In this document: positions 20,588 through 28,577 of the stretch, piece by piece
Layout: every line of letters begins with the position of its first letter
Numbering within the stretch: the first letter of the stretch is position 1
Source of the DNA: Microbacterium helvum
GTDB taxonomy: Bacteria; Actinomycetota; Actinomycetes; Actinomycetales; Microbacteriaceae
Direction: 5' to 3'
Assembly: GCF_014779795.1 (NCBI RefSeq)
Contig: NZ_JACXZS010000012.1
Location: 1 to 64,000, forward strand
Length of the DNA stretch: 64,000 nucleotides
Position numbers and translations under genes: made by a program
Notes under the pieces: model-generated
The model's input: the letters and a program-made list of their open reading frames with translations, nothing else
What the model was told of the DNA's origin: nothing
Database searches by the model: none

Positions 20588-21034
20588 TCAGAGCAGCGCG
20601 AGCGAGGTGGCGCGCCAGCGCCTGTCGCGACCTTCGAGTCGCACCGCGAGCGCACGGGTGCGTGCGGGGCCGCGCACCACGACCACGGCTTCGACGATGC
20701 CGTCGGCGGGCGACGACTGGTGCACCGACACGATGGTGTGCACGGGTCGCCGGGCGGCCATGCCGCGCGCGTTGCGGGCGCGCGTCGCGAGGTTCGTGCG
20801 CACGACGAGCTTGCGATAGGCGTCCTCCGTCAGCCACCGTGCCAGCTGTTCGACCTCGCGCACCCCCGCGAAGACTTCAAGCACTCCCAAGGCGAGGTTG
20901 TGCAGGAAGTGCTCGGGCGGTGGAAGCTCGGTGGAGGGCGTGCGCTGCGGCGCGAAGAACTCGGAGAGCTGCGCGCTGCGCGATGCAGGAGCGTGGGGGA
21001 ATGTGCGGGCGGTGCCCGCGGGCGTCGTTGCCAT
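20588..21034 (-). CDS. Rv3235 family protein (DUF6459-like)
   Basis: A 148-residue protein with a variable N-terminus and a conserved C-terminal half: NLALGVLEVFAGVREVEQLARWLTED, then an alpha/beta end with VVRGPARTRALAVRLEGRDRRWRATSLAL. This is the pattern of the Rv3235 family found near secA in many Actinobacteria, and secA is about 2 kb away here. Function unknown. It converges with the 20155 gene and is divergent from the 21167 gene. Confidence 0.8.
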   Translation of the reverse strand: MATTPAGTARTFPHAPASRSAQLSEFFAPQRTPSTELPPPEHFLHNLALGVLEVFAGVREVEQLARWLTEDAYRKLVVRTNLATRARNARGMAARRPVHTIVSVHQSSPADGIVEAVVVVRGPARTRALAVRLEGRDRRWRATSLALL

Positions 21035-21166
21035 GGGTGCCTATCTCGACAGTGGGGGATGTCTTGGGGCTAGTAGAACACACGGGCAACTCTCAGGAAA
21101 ATCCCGAGACCTGGGTATGTGGATAACTCGAGGCCGGTCAGAGGCGATTTGCCCTACGCTCGCCAC

Positions 21167-21775
21167 GTGCGCTGGGACCGCTTCTTCGACGACCTCGAGG
21201 ATCAGCTCGCCTCCGAATGGGAGGCCGAACGCGCCGCGCTCGACACCGAGGCCGAGTGCCTGCGGCTCTCGCGGGTCCTGATGTCGGAGCGCCTGACCCT
21301 GCTCGCCGGGCGCGACGGCGCCGCCGTGACGGCGGCATCCTTCGATCTCGTCGACGGCACCACGATGCGGGCGACGGTGACGGGGGTCGGTGCGGACTGG
21401 GTCGCCCTCGCGCCGGCCGAGGGGCCCGCGGGTGCGGTCCTCGCACCGTTCGCCGGGATCGTGTCGATGGGGATGCCGCATGCGGATCTGCTGCGCACCG
21501 CGCGGCCCGCGCCGCCGCGCTCGCCGCTGACCGAACGCCTCACGTTCGGCTTCGTGCTGCGCGACCTCGTGCGCCGCCGCGCGGGCGTGTCGGTGCAGCT
21601 GGTCACCGGGCGGATCCTCACCGGCACGATCGACCGGGCCGGCGCGGATCACCTCGACCTCGCGCTGCACGACCCGGGCGCGCCGCGCCGCACGGATGCG
21701 GTCAGCGGCTACCGCCTGGTGCCGTTCGCGGCGATCGCGTGGCTGCGGGCCGACGAAGCGCCTGTTCTGCCGTGA
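21167..21775 (+). CDS. Hypothetical protein of Actinobacteria
   Basis: A 202-residue soluble protein opening RWDRFFDDLEDQLASEWEAERAALDTEAE, an acidic helical start, followed by two beta-rich segments (GTTMRATVTGVGADWVALA and LVTGRILTGTIDRAGADHLDLAL) reminiscent of Sm/LSm-like folds. I recognise it as a conserved actinobacterial unknown. I chose GTG 21167 over the GTG at 21119 because the shorter start begins at the conserved RWDRFFDDLE. It is divergent from the Rv3235 gene. Confidence 0.75.
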   Translation: MRWDRFFDDLEDQLASEWEAERAALDTEAECLRLSRVLMSERLTLLAGRDGAAVTAASFDLVDGTTMRATVTGVGADWVALAPAEGPAGAVLAPFAGIVSMGMPHADLLRTARPAPPRSPLTERLTFGFVLRDLVRRRAGVSVQLVTGRILTGTIDRAGADHLDLALHDPGAPRRTDAVSGYRLVPFAAIAWLRADEAPVLP

Positions 21776-21816
21776 GAACTGTGCTGCCGTGATGCCGGCG
21801 CGCACCGCGGTCGTGG

Positions 21817-22098
21817 TCAGTCGCCGTTGCGGATGATGCCGCTGCCCCACAGCTCGGGGAAGCTCGCGGTCTGGGACTGCTGCCACAGCGCCATGCGACG
21901 GGCCTCTTCGGCCTGGTCGTCGAGGTAGTCGGTGATGCTGGCGGCGTCGATGCGCCAGCGCGCGGGCGAGCCGACGCGCACGCCGCGCAGTCGGCCGTCG
22001 AGCACGAGCGTCATCACCTCGTCGACCGAGACGCCGAGCACCTCGCCCACCTGGGCGGGGGCGAGAAGACGCACGTCGGACGTCGGGTCATCTGACAT
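21817..22098 (-). CDS. Small helix-turn-helix protein, excisionase/BldC-like
   Basis: A 93-residue protein with a MerR/excisionase-type HTH: LLAPAQVGEVLGVSVDEVMTLVLDGRLRGVRVGSPARWRIDAASITDYL, followed by a helical tail (DDQAEEARRMALWQ). BldC-type proteins are small actinobacterial regulators with this fold; a role in the cell cycle or development is possible but not shown. I chose ATG 22098, just before the domain. A CATAAT hexamer on the minus strand (22105-22110) lies 6 nt upstream, suggesting a leaderless mRNA. It is divergent from the SAF-domain gene. Confidence 0.85.
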   Translation of the reverse strand: MSDDPTSDVRLLAPAQVGEVLGVSVDEVMTLVLDGRLRGVRVGSPARWRIDAASITDYLDDQAEEARRMALWQQSQTASFPELWGSGIIRNGD

Positions 22099-22196
22099 GC
22101 CCCCATTATGGCGCGGCCGTCCCCGCCCCGGCCGGGTGCCCACCACCCTGTGGATAACGCGCGACACGATTTCGGCGAGTCGGCGACGATGGTGCC

Positions 22197-22829
22197 ATGA
22201 CCGTCGCCAGCGACCCCGTCCGCACTCCGCGTCGCGCCTTCTGGGGCGATGCGCGCTTCTTCCTCGGCCTGCTCCTCATCGTCGCCTCCGTCGCAGGCGT
22301 GTGGCTGGTCGTCGCCGCCGCGCGGCAGACGGTGCCCGTCTATGCCGCGGCGCACACGATCGTGCCCGGCGAGCCCATCGCCGCCGACGACGTCACGGTC
22401 GTCGACGTGGCGCTCGGCTCGGTCGCCGACACCTATCTCGGCGAGGGCCACCTCGGCGGGGCGGTCGTCGCGACCCGGACGATCGAGGAGGGCGAACTCG
22501 TCCCCGCCGCAGCGGTCGGCGATGCCGATGCCGCCCGCACCACGAGCGTCGTGGTGCGCAGCGCGGTCGACGTGCCCGCTTCCGTCGAGGCGGGCACGGT
22601 CGTCGAGGTCTGGGCTGCGCCGCTGCTCGAGCGCGGCGTATACGACAAGCCCCGCATCCTCGTCGCCGATGCGACCGTCGTCTCGGTCACGCGCGACGAC
22701 TCGATGATCGGGGGCGGGGCTGCGGCGCTCGAACTCGTGATCCCGCGCGATGACGTGTCGGCCACGCTGTCGGCGATGGCGGACGAGTCCGCGCTGTCCA
22801 TCGTGCCGACGACCGGGGCGGGATCGTGA
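22197..22829 (+). CDS. SAF-domain membrane protein (RcpC/CpaB-like)
   Basis: A 210-residue protein with one N-terminal transmembrane helix (about 23-43) and an outside SAF domain (YAAAHTIVPGEPIAADDVTVVDVALG, then TRTIEEGELVPAAAV), as in RcpC/CpaB of Flp pilus machines and in flagellar FlgA. The rest is beta-rich. It overlaps the following MinD-like ATPase gene by 4 bp (GTGA), so the two probably work together. No pilin, secretin or TadA gene is in the window, so this is an isolated pair. Function inferred from the fold only. Confidence 0.85.
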   Translation: MTVASDPVRTPRRAFWGDARFFLGLLLIVASVAGVWLVVAAARQTVPVYAAAHTIVPGEPIAADDVTVVDVALGSVADTYLGEGHLGGAVVATRTIEEGELVPAAAVGDADAARTTSVVVRSAVDVPASVEAGTVVEVWAAPLLERGVYDKPRILVADATVVSVTRDDSMIGGGAAALELVIPRDDVSATLSAMADESALSIVPTTGAGS

Positions 22830-24142
22830 GGGCCGTCGTCGCCGTCGACGATTGCGACGTGCTCGTCGAGGGGCTGCGGCGCGAGGGCATCGACGTGATC
22901 GCGACGCACGCGGCGTCTGCGCCCGCCTACGCCGCGTCCGACGGGATGCCGGCGGCCGAGGCCGAAGCGCTGCTGAGGGCGCTCGCCGACGCCGATGTGC
23001 TCGTGCTCGAGGTGGCCCGCGACACGCTCTCGCCGACGGTCGTCGCGCTGTGCGACCGCGCCGGGACCCGCGTCGTCCCGCTCGTGGCGGATGCTGCGGG
23101 GGAGCGGCTGGCGGCCGCGTGCGGGCTGGAGACGCCGTTGCCGCGCAGCACCGAGCCGTGGCGCATCGCGGACGCGCTGGTCGCGGGGCCGGTCGCGGCT
23201 CCGGCACCCGCGGCGGCCGTCGAGCAGCCTCCGCGCCCGCGCGTGATCGTGGTCTGGGGGCCGGCGGGCGCACCGGGTCGCTCGACGGTGGCGACCGAGC
23301 TCGCCGTGGAGCTGGCACGCGGCGGGCGTCACGTCGCGCTGGTCGACGCGGACAGTCACGCGCCGTCCATCGCGCTCGCTCTCGGGCTCGCAGACGAGGG
23401 GCCGGGGTTCGCGGCCGCCTGTCGGCAGGCGGAGCTCGGCGGGCTGGACGGGCGCGAGCTCACTCGCATCGCCGTTCCCCTCGGTCGCACGGGTGTCGAC
23501 GTGCTCACAGGCATCAATCGTCCGTCACGGTGGCCGGAGTTGAGCGAGCGTCGCGTGTCGGGCGCCCTCGCGGCGTGCCGGGACTGGGCGGACTACACCG
23601 TCGTCGACGTCTCTTCGTCGCTCGAGCGCGACGAAGAGATCATGAGCGACCTCGACGGCCCCCGCCGGAACGCGGCGACGATCGCGGCCCTGCATGCGGC
23701 TGACCTCGTCGTGGCCGTCGCGTCGGCCGATCCGCTCGGAGTCGCCCGGTTCCTTCGCGCGCATGCCGAACTGCGGGCGACGGTCGGTGCGACGCGGATC
23801 GCCGTCGTCGCGAACCGCCTGCGACCCGGGGCTCTCGGCATCGACGCCCGGGGTCAGGTCCGCCGCACCCTCGACCGGTTCGGCGGCATCGAGGACGTGT
23901 GGTTCCTCCCGCAGGACCCGCGTTCGGCGGACGCCGCGCTGCTCTCGTCGCAGACGGTCGCGGAGGTCGCCCCCAAGTCGCCGCTCACTCTCGCGGTTCG
24001 CCGGTTCGCCGGAGAAGCGGTCGTCCCCGCTCCTCAGCCGGGCGTCGCGTCCGCCCAGCCCGAGCGCGCCCGGCGCCGTCCGTGGCGTCACGCGCCGGGC
24101 GACGCGCGGGCGCCTTCGCGCGCCGGCGCACCGGCCGCGTGA
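22826..24142 (+). CDS. MinD/ParA-like ATPase (CpaE-like)
   Basis: A 438-residue protein with an N-terminal receiver-like region (residues 1-120) and a MinD/ParA-type ATPase domain with a deviant P-loop, WGPAGAPGRSTVATELA. DADSHAPSIALALGL follows, with YTVVDVSSSL as the Walker B region. The tail is basic and Ala/Arg-rich. This is the CpaE/TadZ architecture, which positions pilus or secretion systems. The P-loop has Arg where MinD proteins have the signature Lys (GRST rather than GKST), so ATP chemistry may be altered. The GTG start overlaps the SAF gene stop. Confidence 0.85.
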   Translation: MRAVVAVDDCDVLVEGLRREGIDVIATHAASAPAYAASDGMPAAEAEALLRALADADVLVLEVARDTLSPTVVALCDRAGTRVVPLVADAAGERLAAACGLETPLPRSTEPWRIADALVAGPVAAPAPAAAVEQPPRPRVIVVWGPAGAPGRSTVATELAVELARGGRHVALVDADSHAPSIALALGLADEGPGFAAACRQAELGGLDGRELTRIAVPLGRTGVDVLTGINRPSRWPELSERRVSGALAACRDWADYTVVDVSSSLERDEEIMSDLDGPRRNAATIAALHAADLVVAVASADPLGVARFLRAHAELRATVGATRIAVVANRLRPGALGIDARGQVRRTLDRFGGIEDVWFLPQDPRSADAALLSSQTVAEVAPKSPLTLAVRRFAGEAVVPAPQPGVASAQPERARRRPWRHAPGDARAPSRAGAPAA

Positions 24143-24165
24143 GGCGCGAGCCCTAGGCTTAGAGC

Positions 24166-25650
24166 GTGTCGACCCTCAGCGATCTCGTCTACGCCCAGGG
24201 CCGCTCCAGCGAAGAGGATGTGGAGTGGCTCCACCGACTCGCAGGTGACGGTCAGCTCCTCGCCGATCTGGCCTCGGCCGACATCGTGCTGTGGGTGCCC
24301 ACCTCCGACGACTCCTTCGTCGCGGTCGCGCACACGCGGCCGAGCGGAGCCGCGACGCTGTTCTACCGCGACATCGTCGGCGACCGGGTGCGGCCGCAGT
24401 GGCGCACCCAGGTGCGCGAAGCGTTCCAGACGGGGACCATCGTCGATTCCGCGTCGCCGGACTGGTTCGAAGAGACCCCGACGCGCGTGCGCGCGGTTCC
24501 GGTCGCGCGCAAGCAGGGCGGCGTTCTCCAGACGATCGGCGTCGTGACCCGCCACACGAACCTCGGCGAGGCCCGCACGCCGTCACGGCAGCAGATCACG
24601 TTCAACGAGTGCGCGGACGACCTGTTCGGCATGATCGCATCCGGGGACTTCCCCGATCTCACCGCCCCCACCTCGCCGCGCCGTGGGGCGCCTCGCGCGT
24701 CGGACGGCCTGGTGCGCCTCGACGTCGACGGCATCACGACGTTCGCGAGCCCCAACGCGCTGTCGGCGTTCAACCGGCTCGGCTTCGAGGACGAGCTCGA
24801 GGGCGAGTCCCTCGTCGAGGTGGTGACGCAGATCCTCCCGGTCAAGCGCCAGTTCGACGAGTCGCTCCCGGTCGTCGTGACGGGCCGCGCCCCGTGGCGC
24901 GCCGACCTCGAAGCACGTGGCGTGACGGTGTCGCTGCGCACGATCCCGCTGCGCGATCACGGCACGCGGATCGGTGCGATCCTGCTCTGCCGCGACGTGA
25001 CCGAGATCCGCCATCAGGAGCAGGAGCTCATCACCAAGGACGCGACGATCCGCGAGATCCACCACCGCGTCAAGAACAACCTGCAGACGGTGGCGTCGCT
25101 GCTGCGCATCCAGGCGCGTCGTTCGCATTCCGACGAGGCGCGCGATGCGCTGACCCAGGCGATGCGGCGGGTCTCGGCGATCGCGGTCGTGCACGACACA
25201 CTGTCCGAGGGCCTCGCGCAGAACGTCGACTTCGACGAGGTGTTCGCGCGGGTGCTCAAGCTCGTCGCCGAGGTGGCCGCCGCGCCGAACACCCGCGCGC
25301 GCACGCACTCCACCGGACGCTTCGGGACGCTCCCCAGCGAGTACGCGACTCCGCTCGCACTGGCCCTCACCGAGCTCGTGACGAACGCCGTCGAGCATGG
25401 CCTCGCCGGCCAGGAGGGCGATGTCGAGATCATCGCCGACCGCACCGACGACCGGCTCGAGGTGCGCGTGCGCGACACCGGATCAGGGCTTCCCGAGGGC
25501 CAGGTCGGCCGGGGCCTGGGTACGCAGATCGTGCGTACCCTCATCCAGGGCGAACTGGGCGGCACGATCGACTGGCACACGATCATGGGCAGCGGCACCG
25601 AGGTGACCATCGACATCCCGCTGCGCTACATCGACCGCAGCAAGGGCTGA
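24166..25650 (+). CDS. pdtaS: Sensor histidine kinase PdtaS
   Basis: A 494-residue cytosolic histidine kinase with no membrane segment: GAF-like sensor (about 1-155), PAS-like domain (about 180-285), HisKA_2 dimerisation motif with phospho-acceptor His about 300 (EIHHRVKNNLQTVASLLRIQ), and a HATPase domain (ELVTNAVEHG, DTGSGLP, GLGTQIV). This matches PdtaS (Rv3220c), partner of the antitermination response regulator PdtaR; pdtaR is not in the window. The start is GTG with TAGGCT (24154-24159) 6 nt upstream, so probably leaderless. It converges with whiB1, as in M. tuberculosis. Confidence 0.94.
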   Translation: MSTLSDLVYAQGRSSEEDVEWLHRLAGDGQLLADLASADIVLWVPTSDDSFVAVAHTRPSGAATLFYRDIVGDRVRPQWRTQVREAFQTGTIVDSASPDWFEETPTRVRAVPVARKQGGVLQTIGVVTRHTNLGEARTPSRQQITFNECADDLFGMIASGDFPDLTAPTSPRRGAPRASDGLVRLDVDGITTFASPNALSAFNRLGFEDELEGESLVEVVTQILPVKRQFDESLPVVVTGRAPWRADLEARGVTVSLRTIPLRDHGTRIGAILLCRDVTEIRHQEQELITKDATIREIHHRVKNNLQTVASLLRIQARRSHSDEARDALTQAMRRVSAIAVVHDTLSEGLAQNVDFDEVFARVLKLVAEVAAAPNTRARTHSTGRFGTLPSEYATPLALALTELVTNAVEHGLAGQEGDVEIIADRTDDRLEVRVRDTGSGLPEGQVGRGLGTQIVRTLIQGELGGTIDWHTIMGSGTEVTIDIPLRYIDRSKG

Positions 25651-25658
25651 CCGGGTTC

Positions 25659-25735
25659 GCGAGATCAGGAGATCTGGCGAAGACAGGTCGGTTGTCGCCG
25701 TCGCGTCCTGTGCCGGCGAGATCTCCTGATCTCGC
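25659..25735. repeat. Long inverted repeat after pdtaS
   Basis: Perfect 17-bp arms GCGAGATCAGGAGATCT (25659-25675) and its complement (25719-25735), with inner ACAGG/CCTGT pairing inside the 43-nt loop. It starts 8 bp after the pdtaS stop. Probably transcribed as a large hairpin; sequence unlike the adjacent GGATGCC hairpin. Confidence 0.7.
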
Positions 25736-25763
25736 CGAGTGCGCGTGCGGGGGAGACGACAAA

Positions 25764-25802
25764 GAGAGAGCGGATGCCGCGTGCTGCGGCATCCGCTCTC
25801 TC
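25764..25802. terminator. Bidirectional terminator between pdtaS and whiB1
   Basis: Perfect 17-bp arms (25764-25780, 25786-25802) containing CGGATGCCGC/GCGGCATCCG with a 5-nt loop, 20 bp before the whiB1 stop. A strong member of the GGATGCC hairpin family. Confidence 0.8.
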
Positions 25803-25822
25803 AGAGCTTCAGGCGGCCGGTC

Positions 25823-26071
25823 TCAGGAGGCGCGGCGGGCGCGGGCGGCGCGGCGCTTGAGTGCGCGGCGCTCGTCCTCGGAGAGTCCGCCCCACACGCC
25901 CGAGTCCTGGCCGGTCTCGAGGGCGTACTGCAGGCAGATCTCGGTGACGGTGCAGCGTGCGCACACCGACTTGGCCTTCTCGATCTGATCGACGGCCGGT
26001 CCGGTGTTCCCCACGGGGAAGAACAGTTCGGGGTCGACGGTCAGGCAGGCGGCCTTGTCGCGCCAGTCCAT
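25823..26071 (-). CDS. whiB1: WhiB-family iron-sulfur regulator (WhiB1)
   Basis: An 82-residue WhiB-like protein that binds a [4Fe-4S] cluster and the primary sigma factor. The four cluster cysteines are Cys9, Cys37, Cys40 and Cys46; GVWGG at 58-62 and the basic tail KRRAARARR complete the family pattern. Opening DWRDKAACLTVDPELFFPVG is typical of WhiB1, an essential nitric-oxide-responsive regulator in mycobacteria. The ATG at 26071 is preceded by AAGGAG. Its position next to pdtaS matches Rv3219-Rv3220c. Confidence 0.95.
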   Translation of the reverse strand: MDWRDKAACLTVDPELFFPVGNTGPAVDQIEKAKSVCARCTVTEICLQYALETGQDSGVWGGLSEDERRALKRRAARARRAS

Positions 26072-26316
26072 GGTGGTGCTCCTTGTTACAGAGGGGGTGG
26101 GGAAGAGTGCCGGTTCGGGTCCGATACCCTGTGGGATGTGCGAGAGAACTCGCCCCACGTCGCTGTGGGAGCACACGGCTTCACCAATCGTCCCATAGCG
26201 GTTTACCTGAATCAAGGGTTCATCGGCGGGTTTGTGTAGGACTTGCTGGGTGTTCCCCCAGTCGTCTGGAGGGTTCGCACAAATCGATCGCCGAAGTGTG
26301 AGGGAGTCGACGGAGA

Positions 26317-26706
26317 ATGCGGACAAACGTGTCCGGAAGGGTCGCCGCGGTGCTGGTCGGCCTCGAAGGAGTGGGCATCGTCGCGCTGGTGGTCTGGCAG
26401 ATCGTCGAGATCCTGCGCGGTGACACCGACTCGATCGCCAGCGCACTCGCGCTGATCGTGCTGAGCGTCGTGGGCGCGGCGGCGGTCATCGCCTTCGCCG
26501 TCGCGATCTGGCGCGGTCAGTCGTGGGGCCGCTCAGGCGGCATCGTCACGCAGCTGCTGATCCTCGCCGTCGCTCTCGGCGCTGCGACCGGTGCGTTCGC
26601 CGCTCCGGGCATCGCGCTCGCTCTCGCAGTCCCGGCGGTCGTGACGCTCGTGCTCCTCATCCTGGCCGTGCGCGACGCGGGACGCGCCGCCCGCCGCGAG
26701 GGCTGA
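26317..26706 (+). CDS. Small four-helix membrane protein
   Basis: A 129-residue protein of four hydrophobic helices with short loops (LRGDTDS, WRGQSWGRSGG) and a basic end (RDAGRAARREG). It is a conserved actinobacterial membrane protein of unknown function, and the name of the family is not clear to me. GGAG precedes the ATG. It is divergent from whiB1 across a 245-bp region holding both promoters. An unusual C-rich tandem repeat begins 12 bp after its stop. Confidence 0.8.
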   Translation: MRTNVSGRVAAVLVGLEGVGIVALVVWQIVEILRGDTDSIASALALIVLSVVGAAAVIAFAVAIWRGQSWGRSGGIVTQLLILAVALGAATGAFAAPGIALALAVPAVVTLVLLILAVRDAGRAARREG

Positions 26707-26717
26707 GGCCGCGCCCG

Positions 26718-26807
26718 CCGCGCCCCTTCCCGCCGCGCCCCTGCTCGCCGCGCCCCTTCCCGCCGCACCCCTGCTCGCCGCGCCTCTGGCCGCCGCGCCC
26801 CTGGCCG
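26718..26807. repeat. Six tandem 15-bp C-rich repeats
   Basis: Six contiguous units of 15 bp, CCGCGCCCCTTCCCG and close variants (CCGCGCCCCTGCTCG, CCGCGCCCCTGGCCG), follow the membrane-protein stop. The array is noncoding and strand-asymmetric (C-rich on +). It is a likely site of length variation. Confidence 0.8.
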
Positions 26808-26863
26808 CCCGCGCCCCCTGCGCCCGCCGCGCCGCCCCGGCCGCCGGCATCCTGCACTCACTC

Positions 26864-26929
26864 CTGCTCCGCAGTCGCGTTCTGCGGGTGCGGAGGCCCC
26901 GCGCGCCGCAGAATCTGACTGCGGAGCAG
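26864..26929. repeat. Long inverted repeat before the bcp stop
   Basis: Perfect 13-bp arms CTGCTCCGCAGTC (26864-26876) and its complement (26917-26929), with a second perfect inner pair TTCTGCGG/CCGCAGAA. CGGAGCAG-like segments then repeat twice more (to about 26955), just before the bcp stop at 26962. It lies between convergent genes. Confidence 0.65.
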
Positions 26930-26961
26930 GCGTCCGCGGAGCAGATGTCTGCGGAGCCCGC

Positions 26962-27432
26962 TCAGACGCCCAGCAGCGACCGCACGCGGGCGACGTGGCC
27001 CGTCGCGCGCACATTGTACAGCGCGTGCGTGATGCGGCCCTTCGCGTCGATCACGATCGTCGAGCGGATCACGCCGAGATAGGTCTTGCCGTAGTTGACC
27101 TTCTCGCCCCACGCGGCGTACTTCTCGAGCACCTTGTGGTCGGGGTCGCTCAGCAGGTCGTACGTCAGTCCGTCGCGCTCTCGGAAGCGGCGCAGCTTCT
27201 CGGGCTCGTCGGGCGAGATGCCCAGCACGGTGTAGCCGGCGGCCTGCAGGGGCGCGAGGCTGTCACGGAAGTCGCACGCCTCTTTGGTGCAGCCCGGCGT
27301 CATCGCGGCCGGGTAGAAGAACAGGATGACCGGACCGCCGCGCAGGTCTTTCAGCGTCACCGCGCGCTCGTCCTGGTCGGGGAGCGTGAAGGCGGGGGCG
27401 AGGGAACCGGGTTCGAGGCGCTGCGTGGTCAC
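26962..27432 (-). CDS. bcp: Thioredoxin-dependent thiol peroxidase (Bcp/PrxQ)
   Basis: A 156-residue peroxiredoxin of the BCP/PrxQ group, which reduces hydrogen peroxide and organic peroxides using thioredoxin. Peroxidatic Cys48 and resolving Cys53 are in TPGCTKEACDF; FFYPAAMTPGC and GVIRSTIVID fit the family. The start is GTG 27432 with TAAGCT on the minus strand (27439-27444) 6 nt upstream, indicating its own leaderless transcript even though rsgA ends only 47 bp upstream on the same strand. It sits near the sigH-like thiol stress regulator. Confidence 0.95.
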   Translation of the reverse strand: MTTQRLEPGSLAPAFTLPDQDERAVTLKDLRGGPVILFFYPAAMTPGCTKEACDFRDSLAPLQAAGYTVLGISPDEPEKLRRFRERDGLTYDLLSDPDHKVLEKYAAWGEKVNYGKTYLGVIRSTIVIDAKGRITHALYNVRATGHVARVRSLLGV

Positions 27433-27479
27433 CGCTCCAGCTTAGGTCGGTGCGCCGAGGGCGGGTGGAGTCCGCAGGC

Positions 27480-28541
27480 TCAGGCGCCGGGCTCCTGCGC
27501 CTTCTTCGCGAACGTCTCGAGCAGGCGCTGCAGCGAGTCCAGGCGTGCGGCGCCGCCCGGGCCGAGCCGGCCCGCTTCGACCGCCTCGACGATCGCGCAG
27601 TCGGGGGCATCGGGCAGGTGCGTGCAGCCGCGGGGGCAGTCCTCGGCGATCTCGGCAAGGTCGGTGAACGCGCGCAGGATGTTCGCCGGGTCGACGTGCC
27701 CGAGGCCGAACGAGCGTACGCCGGGCGTGTCGATGACCCAGCCGTTGCCGCCCTGACCGCGGTAGCGAAGCGAGACCGTCGAGCTCGACGTGTGCCGTCC
27801 CCGGCCGGTGACTTCGTTGACATGACCGGTCGCCCGCTTCGCGTCGGGCACGAGCGCGTTGACGAGCGTCGACTTGCCGACGCCGGAGTGCCCGACGAAG
27901 ACGGTCGAGTGCCCGATGAGCGCGCGACCGATGCGCTCGAGCGGCATCTCTTCGCGTCCGCTGGTGAACACCTCGAGGTCGAGGCCGTCGAAGTGCGCGA
28001 GGAACTCGGCCGGGTCGGCGAGGTCGGTCTTGGTCACGACGAGGAGGGGACGGATGCCGGCGTCCAAGGCCGCCACCAGGTACCGGTCGACGAGACGTGG
28101 CCGGGGCTCGGGGTCGGCGGCCGCGACGACGACGAGCATCTGGTCGGCGTTGGCCACGATGACGCGCTCGACCTGGTCGGTGTCGTCGGCGCTGCGGCGC
28201 AGCAGCGAGGTGCGGTCCTCGATGCCGACGATCCGTGCGAGCGTGCCCTCGTCACCCGTGGCGTCGCCCACGATGCGGGCGCGGTCGCCTGTGACGATCG
28301 GCGTCTTGCGCAGTTCGCGCGCCCGGGCGGCGAGCACGGTGCGCTCGTCGGGGAGGTCCTCGTCGACGAGCACCGTGTACCGTCCGCGGTCGACGCCGAG
28401 GACCCGTGCGATCCGGGCGTCGCTGTGGGCCGGTCGCCGCTTGGTGCGCGGACGGTTGGCCTTGGGATTCGGCCGGACACGCACGTCGGTCTCGTCGAAC
28501 TCCGGTTCGTCTTCGTCGTCGAGGTCGTCCAGCCAGCTCAT
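27480..28541 (-). CDS. rsgA: Ribosome small-subunit GTPase RsgA
   Basis: A 353-residue circularly permuted GTPase that helps mature the 30S subunit. An OB fold comes first (about 43-110), then G4 TKTD (170-173), G1 GHSGVGKS (217-224) and G3 DTPG (271-274) in permuted order. The zinc-binding end has Cys302, Cys306, His308 and Cys315. The N-terminus is acidic then basic, as in actinobacterial forms. It lies 36 bp after aroA on the same strand, the same adjacency as Rv3227/Rv3228. Confidence 0.96.
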   Translation of the reverse strand: MSWLDDLDDEDEPEFDETDVRVRPNPKANRPRTKRRPAHSDARIARVLGVDRGRYTVLVDEDLPDERTVLAARARELRKTPIVTGDRARIVGDATGDEGTLARIVGIEDRTSLLRRSADDTDQVERVIVANADQMLVVVAAADPEPRPRLVDRYLVAALDAGIRPLLVVTKTDLADPAEFLAHFDGLDLEVFTSGREEMPLERIGRALIGHSTVFVGHSGVGKSTLVNALVPDAKRATGHVNEVTGRGRHTSSSTVSLRYRGQGGNGWVIDTPGVRSFGLGHVDPANILRAFTDLAEIAEDCPRGCTHLPDAPDCAIVEAVEAGRLGPGGAARLDSLQRLLETFAKKAQEPGA

Positions 28542-28577
28542 GCCGTCGCCTCTCTCACGGTGCTGTCGGATGCCGCG

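Noticed and set aside
21118..22157. Two perfect DnaA-box-like TGTGGATAA sequences (21118-21126 and 22149-22157)
   Set aside because: Only two boxes 1 kb apart, no AT-rich unwinding region and no dnaA, dnaN or gyrB nearby, so not evidence of an origin.
26072..26316. Small gene in the whiB1 upstream gap
   Set aside because: No frame with a start, ribosome site and coding composition. The gap is explained as two divergent promoters.
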